DNA of 64,000 nucleotides from Paragorgia papillata. Lineage: Eukaryota; Cnidaria; Anthozoa; Scleralcyonacea; Coralliidae. The stretch is from contig JAWNZC010000175.1 in assembly GCA_035771165.1 (NCBI GenBank), positions 187,001 to 251,000 on the forward strand. Reading direction: 5' to 3'. How positions within the stretch are numbered: the stretch's first letter is position 1; each line of letters begins with the position of its first letter. The notes beneath the pieces were generated by a model that saw nothing but the letters and a program-made list of their open reading frames with translations, was not told the DNA's origin and searched no databases. Of this stretch, positions 43,829 through 53,477 are shown piece after piece. The translations under genes and the position numbers were made by a program.

Positions 43829-44330
43829 GATTAGTCTATCCTGTTTACAATAATGAGCCACACATACGAAATCACCAGGATACAATTCTGAACGCGGCAG
43901 CAGCTGAAAATCTGGGAAAGCCTATGTTCGGAGTTATTGGGTCATCACCACTTAATCGAATTATTTGCATCCCAGAAAACGTAATACTAGACTACATGCA
44001 TTTGTTGTTGGAAGGTGAATTTAAGCGAAGGCTCTCCATTTGGTTGAATGGTTCCGATGAGAATGGCTATCTCTCAAAGCATTGCGCAGCATTAGATGCA
44101 TCAATGAAGGCAATATTATTTCCACATGATTTTAACGGTAAATTAAGATCATTGAGGCAAATGAAAAGGTGGAAACAGAGAATTTCAGAATTCTTTTCTT
44201 CACGTAAGCTTGCCTTCGCTAAAGTTGCTCTTGCCCGCTGAGTACTATCGCCATTTTCCGCTCCTGGTCACAGCAATCTTGTGAAGGATGAGATTTCTGC
44301 CAACATATACAAAAGGAGGTAGATTCGGCA
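43829..44330 (+). pseudogene. Tnp2 (EnSpm/CACTA-type) transposase fragment
   Basis: The frame carries RNHQDTI, GKPMFGVIGSSPLNRI, VILDYMHLLLEGEFKRRLSIWL and FFSSRKLAFAKVAL. This matches the conserved DYMH/LxG block of Tnp2-type transposases. It ends with a stop at 44239 in this frame; the expected continuation (EYYRHFPLLVTAIL) lies one base shifted from ~44228 to 44325. No other part of the transposase is present. Confidence 0.65.
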
Positions 44331-45092
44331 AGGTCAACCAACTGAATCGTGCAACTTTTGGGAAGTTTAATTTATTTCCTTCGTGAGTTTGTGCGAGAAG
44401 AAGAGGAGACGAGTTTGTGCGAGAAGAAGAGGAGACGAGTTTGTGGAACGATCGACCAGTTACCAGTACGAGTACTGATCCTTTTGTGTTAAAACTATTC
44501 ATTATTTTTAATGAAATTCTTACAAGAACTTTAATAGGGTAGTTAGTAGTTACTGAACGAGTCGTAGAATATGATAATTTTGGTGTATTTGGCTCGATCT
44601 TTATACGATCTATATACGATCTACTGCTACGAGCCACTGCTAGTCTGCTACGAGCATAGGAGAAAAGCTATTTCTAATCGGACTATTTTATTGGCTGAAA
44701 GCCATCACGTGCGAGTATTCGGCTCACTCGTCGGGGGCTCATATTTTCAGCGGTTTTGTCGAACTCGGCGACTCGCACAAAACGTCAACAACTTAGGTAA
44801 GTAAAGTTTAGTTTATTTATAAGAATTATCAGTCTAACGTGCTCCCTTACTTTTCCATAGCTTTTTGTACAATCGACGAAAAATAGCTGTAGCTTCATTG
44901 TTCAGTTGCAGGTAGTCACCGGTAATTTAGGATATGGAAAGGTTGTTTCATATCTTGTGGTAAACGACACACCCGTGGCTGTTGTGCAGCTTTACAAGTC
45001 CGATGGAAGAACGGTTTTCATCGGGATTACAAGAACCTGAATATGAGCTAATGAAAGCCTTTTATCAACGAGGTTTGTTGGGCGGACTGTCC
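44331..45092. other. Non-coding; one 26-bp tandem duplication
   Basis: GAGTTTGTGCGAGAAGAAGA plus GGAGAC occurs twice in tandem at about 44390-44441. No convincing coding region. A GTAAGT donor-like site near 44797 follows a GC-rich stretch with TATTTTCAGCGG and could mark a first exon, but nothing can be joined to it. Confidence 0.35.
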
Positions 45093-45206
45093 ATAAAGAT
45101 GCACCGTCACAGAACATCTTTGCAGTGAACAATCTTTATTTCATCACTTTCGCCTAAAATAAAGATTGTTCACTGCAAAGATGTTTTGTGACGGTGCATA
45201 TTTATT
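45093..45206. repeat. Perfect 114-bp foldback (MITE-like)
   Basis: ATGCACCGTCACAGAACATC... and its reverse complement form ~48-bp arms around a ~15-bp loop (CATCACTTTCGCC). Near-perfect pairing suggests recent origin. Confidence 0.88.
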
Positions 45207-45769
45207 CCATCAAATGAAGAAGGTTTAAGTGGTTACATGTGCCCAGTTCTTACACATTATGAGCATGACTGACTTTGGAAACACTTCTTCAATTTATATG
45301 TTTTGTTTTCAACAGGAAAGTGAATTTTATAACTTCTTAATAATTTGATTGACAGACAAATAATCCTTTTCTAGCTGATTAAATAAATTAAAATATTTAC
45401 TTAAATCAACAAGATTTAGTACCGTTATTGAAATTGGAAGATACATGTTAGCTCGGACGTAAATATTGTTACGACGATGTTCTTCGATTAGCTACTGTAT
45501 TTTTACTATGCAGCTACTAACTCATATTTACAACTAATGAATCAAACATTAATGTACAATTGCATGTATACTGAATTTGTTGACGTTGTATCACTTGATA
45601 TAAATAATAAAAAACTTGTTATACTGTCACTGTAGAAATGTAATTATTTGTGCCTTTACTTTTAAAACTGTCTTAAAATAATCAAAGAATCTTTTCTTAC
45701 ATGATTGATTCAATTTAAGGATAATGGGATTTGACTTTATTAAGTTATTAGATTTCCTTCTTGGCAGAA
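45207..45769. other. Non-coding, no gene seen
   Basis: AT-rich sequence between the foldback and the GGATCC array. Confidence 0.4.
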
Positions 45770-46300
45770 TCCTATAAAGATTTTTAAGAAAAATCCTTGC
45801 AGGATCTTTAAAGATTTTTTCCTTGCAGGATTCTGTAAGGACTTAAAACAATCCTTAAGGATCCTTGTAAGATTGTTTTCTTGCAAGATCTTGCAAGGAA
45901 TATTCAAAATTCCTTAAAGATCTTGCAAGGAATATTAGAAAATCATTAAGGATCCTGCAAGGATCTCGTTCTTAAGGATCCTGCAAGGAACATTAAATAT
46001 TCTGTAAGGATCCTGCCCTTACAGGATCCTGCAATGATTATTACAAATTCCTAAAGGATCCTGCAAGGATTATTAAATATTCTGTAAGGATCCTGCAAGG
46101 ATCCTGTCCTTACAGGATCCTGCAAGGATTACTAAGAATTCCTTAAGGATCTTGCAAGGATCCTGTCCTTACGGGATCCTTACAGGATCCTTAAGGATCT
46201 TTAAAGATCCATAAGGCTCTTTCAGGATCCTCAAGGATCCTGTAAGGTTTTTCACCAGGGTTGCCTCGCCTCGCCTCGCCTTGTCTTGTCTTGTCTTTAA
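45770..46300. repeat. GGATCC palindrome array with (CCTCG)n/(CTTGT)n edge
   Basis: About 25 overlapping palindromes centred on GGATCC (AAGGATCCTGCAAGGATC, TCCTTACAGGATCC and similar). The right end reads GGTTTTTCACCAGGG, reverse complement of CCCTGGTGAAAAACC. A (CCTCG)n/(CTTGT)n tract follows, then a hAT fragment. The same CTGGTGAAAA end next to a pentanucleotide tract occurs at 22050-22090. It looks like the sub-terminal part of a DNA transposon. Confidence 0.75.
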
Positions 46301-46454
46301 GTTGCTCCTCCCAGACCTGCATCCTTTTGTAAGATTCTTTAAAGAAATTCGTCAGTTGATTCACTATTCCAAACTGACTTACAGCTTGGACAGAAACCCT
46401 GCTTGCATCACCAATGACTAAATTGAGAATATGGGCAGATGGGCAGAGCACCAA
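46298..46454 (-). pseudogene. hAT-type transposase fragment
   Basis: The minus strand encodes AHILNLVIGDASRVSVQAVS, then FFKESYKRMQVWEEQLKD, which is the H-LNL block and following helix of hAT (DUF4371-type) transposases. It is cut off at the pentanucleotide tract. Confidence 0.6.
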
Positions 46455-46619
46455 GTATGGATAAAGGATAAATGGTAAAGGACTGGGGGCTAATCATCCT
46501 TACTTGCAGCCAGTGGCTGAATTGCGAAGGACGCAGATCAACGTGGCCGTGTCGAGGCATATCAAAGCCGCTCCAAGCAGCCGCCAATGACACAGTTCAG
46601 ACCACGGATCACAGCTAAG

Positions 46620-46690
46620 ATGTTAGGTGTAGATTTTATGGAGGGAGGAAAACCGGAGAACCCTTGCCTGTTCCGGGCCTGACACCATCG
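46620..46690. repeat. GGAGGGAGGAAAACCGGAGA repeat, copy 1
   Basis: ATGGAGGGAGGAAAACCGGA (from about 46637) also occurs at 57557-57583 next to a 5S-like segment. It is a shared dispersed-repeat core. Confidence 0.6.
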
Positions 46691-46874
46691 ATCTCTTTAA
46701 GGCAGCAGGGTTATCTGTCAAGCCAATTTCTCCACCAGTGTCCTTCCCCATACAATTGTTTTTCTCATGCGCTTGATCCAGTGGCATAGCAGAGAACTTC
46801 TTACCTAGAACTTCTGTAGGTCTTCTCTGCTGCCATCGGGGAGAGTTTTTATGTCTGATATGCATGATATGCAC
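46641..46874 (-). pseudogene. Fragment related to the giant protein of the 7-kb element
   Basis: The minus strand encodes FSAMPLDQAHEKNNCM, GGEIGLTDNPAALKRSMVSG and PEQARVL. This aligns by eye with the giant protein's SAIPIDQAHEQ, GGAVGLTENPVAFRRWMTAG and PELARLL. Only about 70 codons survive. Confidence 0.7.
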
Positions 46875-47117
46875 AGGTATCCAGCGAGCGTAATTCTTTT
46901 TTTACTGAATTTAAGCTGTTAAAACAGACTCTTGACTCTGACCTTGACCTTGATCTAAGTCGCTCAGGTCAGGCACCCCACTTCAAAATGCTACTATAGG
47001 GCCTACAGTATATAATACGTTTACAAAGTTTGGTGGTTTAATACGGCGTGTCACGATATTGTCCCCACATTGGGCATAAGCCACTGGACTATGGGCACCA
47101 CTCTTGTACTTGTACTT
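46875..47117. other. Non-coding, no gene seen
   Basis: Short spacer with (TGACCT)-like repeats near 46930; no gene. Confidence 0.35.
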
Positions 47118-47697
47118 AGAGCATTCTCGTACCCAGACCCACGCGCTCCCCACCTCGCGAGGCTCTGGGAAACCCTGGAACTGTGCATCGGATTTCCGAT
47201 GCAGTGACGTAACAGGCGCAATCCAAACTCTCATGCCCAGAGTCATTGTAATGACTTGTCCTTTCCATCCTTTCAACAAATCTCGTGTAAATTTATTCGT
47301 ATCCATCATTAATCGCGAGGTAAACAATCTAAAACGAGGAACGTCAGTGCAATCTGGGAAGAAAGTATTGTTTTGTTCATCTCACGCACTCATGGAAGAT
47401 TAGCTGGCGAAACTTAACAATATGGGATTGAAGGCTGTTCTTTTGAGAGACGATCACAACATGAGTTAGTATCACGATAATACATTCAAATGTTGTGTAT
47501 TGCTGTTATTTGATTTGTCAAATTATATCTGACCTACGTTTATGGAAAACAGAGTGTACGTTGTGGAATTCTTATTTTGTCGAATTTGTCAGAATTATTT
47601 TCATTATTTCCTAAAGCCAATCAGAACGCTCACATTTACAGAGATTCCCAGAGCCACTTGACGCATTAGCGCGTGGGTCTGAGTACGAGAATGTACT
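47118..47697. mobile_element. 580-bp MITE
   Basis: TIR ATTCTCGTACCCAGACCCAC against GTGGGTCTGAGTACGAGAAT, extended inside by CGCGAGGCTCTGGGAAA-like sequence. Flanks contain TACTTAG-like sequence on both sides. No coding capacity. Confidence 0.75.
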
Positions 47698-47853
47698 TAG
47701 ACGTACTCACTTGTTCTGCGTGCTCAGGTGAACCGCGTGACCATCAGACATACAAGGCAAGATATCGTATCACTGCCACGATCTGTGGAGATCACAACGT
47801 AATGCCGACAGACAAATATTTTTAAAGAAATCGAGACTCTGGTCGGCTATACA

Positions 47854-47999
47854 TGTTTTACTTCATATTTATTTACTTCTACTGTCCGATTCATAAGGAT
47901 TTAACTACCTCTAACTAAAAGTTCATAGCTTCTCGAGATCATCAACATTAACGCTAGATGGTCGATATATACACAGGTCAAGACCGCTGACCTGTTACA
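47854..47999 (-). repeat. Gypsy 3' LTR
   Basis: 146 bp with TG...CA ends, nearly identical to the copy at 56863-57010 (148 bp). Confidence 0.95.
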
Positions 48000-48191
48000 T
48001 CCTCTTTTTTTTCTATTTTTAACAATAAGCCTAAAATAATTATCCTAACTATGAATTACATTAACATAACTATTTGGCACTTTCACCAAATTATAACATA
48101 CAGGCCTATAAGCAATGTTTGTTCTATCCAAAGATTATTATGAAAGTCTCCAAGCGTCTACTGCCTTATTTATTACTAAGCGAATATATAA

Positions 48192-51100
48192 CTAATACCT
48201 AATAAAGTCACCAAACCGTTTGGGTTCGTTTATTACTCTTCCAAACCGGCTAGTTCGAGGATTCGTAGACGTCTGAGACTCCTCTGACTCCTGAATAGCT
48301 CCTCTGTCTTCTTCTCGTGGGCTATATTCGGATGTCGAGCCAGTGGCGTTAGTAGAGTTTTCTTCAATTTCCAAGTCCAAATAACCATTCTGGTAACTAC
48401 TTTGGTGACTACTCCTAAGATCTCGTCGATTTCTTCGCAGCACTTGTCCTGACTCTGTGACAACTTCAAACGATCTTGGAGCTTTCTTTTTTACCACTTT
48501 GGCCTTCACCCAGTCTTTGTGTTTCTTGATAGGGGCCACTCGGACTGTTGCTCCTTCTTTAAGCTCTGGAAGATCTCTAGCGGTTTGGTCGTAGTAAAAT
48601 GCTTGTCTGGTTTGATTCTGCTTGATCTTAGCGGCCACATTTCTTTCAACTATTGGCTGCAACAAACTGCTACTTGTGGGCAACAAAGTTTTTGTTCGCC
48701 GACTCATCAGCCGTTGGGCAGGACTCGTTCCGATTCCTTGGGTTGGAGTATTCCTGAAATCTAGGATGGCCAAATATGGATCTCTCCCTGCTTTCTTAGC
48801 TTTCTTCATAAGACGCTTTGCAGTTTTGACAGCACTTTCAGCTTTGCCGTTACTCTGGGGATATCGTGGCGACGAGGTGACATGTTCAAAGTCCCACTCT
48901 CTGCTGAACTGACAAAACCTCTCAGACGAAAACTGTGGTCTATTATCAGAGACACAGGTATCCGGGATTCCATACCGAGCAAACTGCATCTTCAATTTTC
49001 TAACAACAGCTTCAGCTCGTGTATCTTCCAAATAATCGATTTCCCAGAAATTCGAGAAATAATCAATAGTAACTAGATAGCTACGTTCCTCAAATACAAA
49101 CAGATCAACTCCGACCTTTGCCCAAGGACGACTTGGAACATCATGTGACATCAGCGTTTCTTTTTGTTGTTTGTCATCTGAGGACCGACATACATCACAT
49201 TGACTCACACGATCTTTCACCTCTGCACTCATTCCCGGCCAATATAGACACTCGCGAGCTCGCCGAAGACATCCTTCAGTACCGATGTGCGACGAATGGA
49301 TCCGTGTAAGCATTTCCTGGCGACAGGCTTTGGGAACGATGACTCTCTCTCCCCTGAAAAGAAGACCATTCTGGGTACTCAGTTCATCACGTATGTGAAA
49401 ATATGGGGTGGCCTGCAAAGGAACATCTTCTTTTCTTTCAGGCCATCCATCCAGAATGATGGTCTTCAACAACTGCAGACTAGCATCAGCGTCTGTGCGT
49501 TGCTGAATTTCTTTTAGCCTGGACTGGGCAATTGGAAGATGCTCCACCATATTCACATTCTCGACCTCTTCTTCAAACGCGGTGACTTGAACTTCTGGCA
49601 AATAAGCACGACTGAGAGTATCTGCGAGATACATCCACTTGCCTTTCTGATACACCAAGTTGAAATCATAACACTGGAGCTTTAACAACATTCTCTGCAA
49701 CCGCTTTGGGGTCTGGTGAAGTGGCTTTGTCACAATGACTTCCAACGGCTTGTGATCCGACTGGACCGTTACTCTTCTTCCAAATGTGTAACTGTGAAAT
49801 CTATCCATTCCAAAAACTACAGCAAGCAACTCTTTCTCTATTTGGGCATATCGAGACTCCGTTGCTGTCATTGCTCTACTGGCATAGGCAACAGGTTTTC
49901 CATTTTGAGTTAAAGCTGCACCGAGTCCAGTATCCGAAGCATCGCACTGTAACGTGAGTTCTTCTTCGGGATCGTAATAGCAAAGCACCGGAGCCGTGGT
50001 AGTTAAGTTCTTTATAGCCTCAACTGCCTTGTCATGATTCTCCGACCAACACCACTCGGTATCCTTGACTGTAAGTTTTCTCAATGGCTCGCAGACATCA
50101 CTTAACTTCGGGAGAAACTTACTTAGATAGTTAACGAATCCCAGCAATCTTTGCACTCCAGCAACATCAACAGGTTTGGGCATTTCCATCACAGCTCTCA
50201 CTTTCTCAGGATCCGGTTTCAACCCTTGATCTGTTATCAGATGTCCGAGAAACGGTACTGACGTCACCCGAAGCTTGATCTTTTCTACATTCAACTTTAC
50301 ATTTCTTTCTCTGCATCTTTCCATCACTGCTCGTAACCTCAGGTCATGATTTGCGGTGGCTTCTTCAATGGTTTCTCCTTCACCAAACACCAAGATGTCA
50401 TCATGTATGGACTTGACACCCGATAAGCCTTCAACAACCTGATGCTGCCTTCTCTGGAATTCTTCTGGCGCTGTTGAAATTCCAAAGGGCATTCGTAACC
50501 AACGAAACCTTCCAAATGGCGTATTAAAGGTCGTTAAGTATGAACTATCCTCATCCAACTTAACATGCCAAAACCCATTCTTCGCATCCAATGTTGTAAA
50601 GACTTTTGCCTTTCCAAGGTCTGGTAAAATCTCTTCGATGGTGGGTATCGGATAATGGCTTCTCTTCAAGGCACGGTTGAGATCACGTGGATCTAAACAG
50701 ATCCTCATTTTGCCATTTGGCTTGCTTACAACCACCAAACTTGACACCCATGGAGTCGGCTTGCTTACAGGTGCAATTATCTTCAGCTTTGTGAGGTTGG
50801 CTAACTCTTCTTCTAACTTTTCCTTGACAGCCACAGGCACCTTTCTCGGAGGATGAACAACTGGGTGGATCTTACTATCTACTTCCAGATGATATTCACC
50901 TTCCAACTGCCCTGTTCCATCAAATACATCAGCATATTCTTTAAGCAGGAATTCTTTTGTAAGCACCTTGACTTGTTGTTGCTGGTTGTTACTCTCATTC
51001 TCCAACTTCATTATGTTGTCATGTTGCACCATTACAAGTTTCATCTGCTGGATGGCTGCACTACCTAACAAAGGTGTACAATTGGAGTCGACAACCACAA

Positions 51101-51467
51101 AGTTCACTTTATACCGCTTGCTGTTCTTTGGGTTAACCATCTTTACCTTGCATCGTCCTAGTGGTTTCACAGTTGTTTGGTTAAACATAGACAACACTTG
51201 GTCGGTGGTCCTCACTTGATAATTTGCTAAGTCACCGAGAATACCAGTAGTGATAACATTACACGTAGCACCACTATCAAGCTGGAACTGTACCAATTTA
51301 TCGTTGATCTTCATCATTGCAAACATCTGCTTCGAATACGAACTTTCTGAAACAGAATTTATGTGCTCTTTATCTGGGGTAAGAATCAACGACTTAACAA
51401 CTTCATACTCCTCACTATCTGATTCCTCATCACTGACTGAGTTAATCTGTTGTTGTTTCCCTCCACC
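48192..51467 (-). CDS. pol: Gypsy pol: protease, RT, RNase H, integrase
   Basis: Minus-strand frame without an internal stop, about 1,090 codons. Protease LDSGATCNVI is near residue 38 of the frame that starts at 51389. RT has LDPRDLN, FTTLDAKNGFW (Asp), MPFGISTAPEEFQ and IHDDILVFG, where the usual YVDD is IHDD (the two catalytic Asp are kept). RNase H has LQCDASDTGLG and IEKELLAVVFG. Integrase has an HHCC finger (H...H...C..C) and the DDE triad (VDLFVF, VSDNRPQF, NGKAESAVK). Open upstream to 51467, where the nested element starts. It is continuous with the gag frame once that element is removed. Confidence 0.93.
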   Translation of the reverse strand, partial: GGGKQQQINSVSDEESDSEEYEVVKSLILTPDKEHINSVSESSYSKQMFAMMKINDKLVQFQLDSGATCNVITTGILGDLANYQVRTTDQVLSMFNQTTVKPLGRCKVKMVNPKNSKRYKVNFVVVDSNCTPLLGSAAIQQMKLVMVQHDNIMKLENESNNQQQQVKVLTKEFLLKEYADVFDGTGQLEGEYHLEVDSKIHPVVHPPRKVPVAVKEKLEEELANLTKLKIIAPVSKPTPWVSSLVVVSKPNGKMRICLDPRDLNRALKRSHYPIPTIEEILPDLGKAKVFTTLDAKNGFWHVKLDEDSSYLTTFNTPFGRFRWLRMPFGISTAPEEFQRRQHQVVEGLSGVKSIHDDILVFGEGETIEEATANHDLRLRAVMERCRERNVKLNVEKIKLRVTSVPFLGHLITDQGLKPDPEKVRAVMEMPKPVDVAGVQRLLGFVNYLSKFLPKLSDVCEPLRKLTVKDTEWCWSENHDKAVEAIKNLTTTAPVLCYYDPEEELTLQCDASDTGLGAALTQNGKPVAYASRAMTATESRYAQIEKELLAVVFGMDRFHSYTFGRRVTVQSDHKPLEVIVTKPLHQTPKRLQRMLLKLQCYDFNLVYQKGKWMYLADTLSRAYLPEVQVTAFEEEVENVNMVEHLPIAQSRLKEIQQRTDADASLQLLKTIILDGWPERKEDVPLQATPYFHIRDELSTQNGLLFRGERVIVPKACRQEMLTRIHSSHIGTEGCLRRARECLYWPGMSAEVKDRVSQCDVCRSSDDKQQKETLMSHDVPSRPWAKVGVDLFVFEERSYLVTIDYFSNFWEIDYLEDTRAEAVVRKLKMQFARYGIPDTCVSDNRPQFSSERFCQFSREWDFEHVTSSPRYPQSNGKAESAVKTAKRLMKKAKKAGRDPYLAILDFRNTPTQGIGTSPAQRLMSRRTKTLLPTSSSLLQPIVERNVAAKIKQNQTRQAFYYDQTARDLPELKEGATVRVAPIKKHKDWVKAKVVKKKAPRSFEVVTESGQVLRRNRRDLRSSHQSSYQNGYLDLEIEENSTNATGSTSEYSPREEDRGAIQESEESQTSTNPRTSRFGRVINEPKRFGDFIRY

Positions 51468-51479
51468 AACCCTTACGAA

Positions 51480-51705
51480 AAATTCCTATAGGATCCTATA
51501 GGAATTCCTATAGGAAATTTGAATTCCTATAGGAATTCCTATAGGAATTAAATATTCCTATAGGAATTCCTATAGAAGCTAAATATTCCTATAGGAATTC
51601 CTATAGGAAATTTGAATTCCTATAGGATGCTATAGGAATAAATTTTCCTATAGGAATTTGAATAGGAATTCCTATAGGAAAATACACTTCCTATAGGAAT
51701 TAAAA
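51480..51705. repeat. CCTATAGG palindrome array, left sub-terminal
   Basis: About 12 copies of GGAATTCCTATAGG-type palindromes with short spacers. Each unit is its own reverse complement around GAATTC or TATA. Confidence 0.95.
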
Positions 51706-52286
51706 TTTGTGTTGGCCAAATTACAAAATAAATATTATTAGCAAACATTTTGGTCGTTGGTCTAAAATAATGTTATTTCCATACAAAAAGCAGTTGAGAC
51801 ACACCTGAAATTCCGATAAAAAAAAAAAAAGATAAAAATTGCCATTAGTTTGGTTTTTCAACCGCATTCCTCAGTATCAGACCATTGTCATAATTCCGAA
51901 TTAATATGCGAGTGTAATTTTGAAACAGAATAGCATATCAGAATTCAGAAAGAAAGGCTACATGTACAGGTAATAAAACTTCTGGCTTAAACAGCGCAGT
52001 CACCAGTGCAGCAATCTGGGGCAGAGGCTCCATCTAGCCAGTGTCGTACCCAGGTGCATGCAGCCACGAAACCGCGCAGATAGCGAGCACGCATTGATAC
52101 TTGGGATAGCGTCATTTCATTTTCGATTCTCATCTCAGCGCGCCACGTTTGAAATTAGATGGTGTTTTGGCTTTTGAGATTCAAGCTATGGAAACGTTTG
52201 GTAATAAAAGACTTTTTGTTTGCGAAGAGATCAGGCAGACAGTCCTCACCGAAGTAACTACTTACGGAAAGATTTAACTAAAAGCC

Positions 52287-52359
52287 ATGAAAATCCAGTT
52301 GAACCAAGAAAGCCCTAGAAGCTTCTCTCGCACGTCGACGCACGAGGCTACGAGCAAGG
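52287..52359 (+). CDS. Possible first exon inside the 4.53-kb element
   Basis: ATG at 52287 opens 24 codons ending at a good donor (AGCAAG/GTAAGAG). A GC-richer, CpG-containing stretch lies upstream. Later exon-like pieces (about 52884-52950, 54215-54281, 54931-55037) have AG/GT ends, and the last has a stop. They do not combine to a recognisable protein. It may be a captured host gene fragment or a long non-coding transcript. Confidence 0.25.
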
Positions 52360-52774
52360 TAAGAGATTGAGTATTTATCGTTTGTTTTCTACTGTCCTCC
52401 TTATTGTAATGTGAAATTTTCTTTGGCTCTCGTCAAATTTCCTGTTTGATTGTCCAATACAAACCACTTTATACTGAAGTTAGTGTAGTTGAAGTCAATG
52501 TCATCTAGTTTTGACTCGTGAACATGGCGGTTGGAATCTCTTCTAAATTTAGTCAATTGTGGTTCCTAACAAACTCTCAAATCATTCTACCTTTTTTTGC
52601 CATTCTTTAGCCACCGTTGCTTTCATGATAAGGATTATCTTATGTAAAACTAAAGCATTCGATCAGATTTTGAGGTAAAAGTTATTTGTGATTAGCGTAT
52701 TTTCACTGAATCACAGGCAGAATTCATCATCATTATGAAATATTAAATTGTTGTTAACAGACTAACAGTATGTT

Positions 52775-52855
52775 TTGTGTGTGTGTGTGTGTGTGTGTGT
52801 GTTTGTTTGTTTGTTTGTTTGTTTGTTTGTTTGTTTGTTTGTTTGCTTATTTATT
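52775..52855. repeat. (GT)n followed by (GTTT)n
   Basis: Compound microsatellite. Confidence 0.97.
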
Positions 52856-53080
52856 TCATATATTATTTTCTCTTGTTTTCTAGTGCATAGGGTAGAGTTA
52901 CCTTGTTCAGTTGTGTTCAACCATTTAATTCAACTTGCTGTTTATATTGGTAAGTAAAATCCTTAAATAACCTTAATTCATGTACTAGTAGTTTATTTAT
53001 TGAGTAATGACATAATGATCTATTCCTATGTTGATATCTCAAAGTACTAATTACAGGTCATATATTGGTCTAACTGTATG

Positions 53081-53112
<32 letters not shown>

Positions 53113-53133
53113 TTAAAGTTCAAAGACTCAACA

Positions 53134-53218
53134 GGTTTGACTAACCATTTTATCTGAAGAGTACCACACAATATTTGTGGCACGAAACTAAATAGTAATA
53201 AAATGTCTAATCAAACCT
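53134..53218 (+). ncRNA. Hammerhead ribozyme of PLE family 1 inside the 4.53-kb element
   Basis: CUGAAGA at 53154-53160, stem II GUACCACA/UGUGGCAC with one A-C mismatch, GAAA at 53184-53187, stem III ACU/AGU with loop AAAU, cleavage after GUA at 53197. Stem I UUUUAU/AUAAAA is extended outward by GGUUUGA/UCAAACC. Same family as 13395-13455. Downstream sequence (GCACTCTGCCAAA near 53260) also matches, in reverse, the PLE end near 13320. A PLE 3' end was therefore inserted here. Confidence 0.85.
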
Positions 53219-53400
53219 GTTGATTCTTTTAACTATAATATGCTCTGGATTCCCATCGAGCACTCTGCCAAAGGTTTTTACAACATCTTCTACAGTATAT
53301 ATATATATATATTTAACAATTAAATTATGAGCTCAAAATTTCTTAGTGAATAGTTGACGAGAGTGGACAGCATTTGCAATAGTACACTAGTAAGTTTCTG

Positions 53401-53475
<75 letters not shown>
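53401..53475. repeat. (TA)n tract
   Basis: Pure TA dinucleotide run; another lies at 53088-53112. Confidence 0.97.

Positions 53476-53477
<2 letters not shown>

Noticed and set aside
48519..51501. Several plus-strand frames opposite the Gypsy pol gene
   Set aside because: Antisense shadows of the intact minus-strand pol frame.
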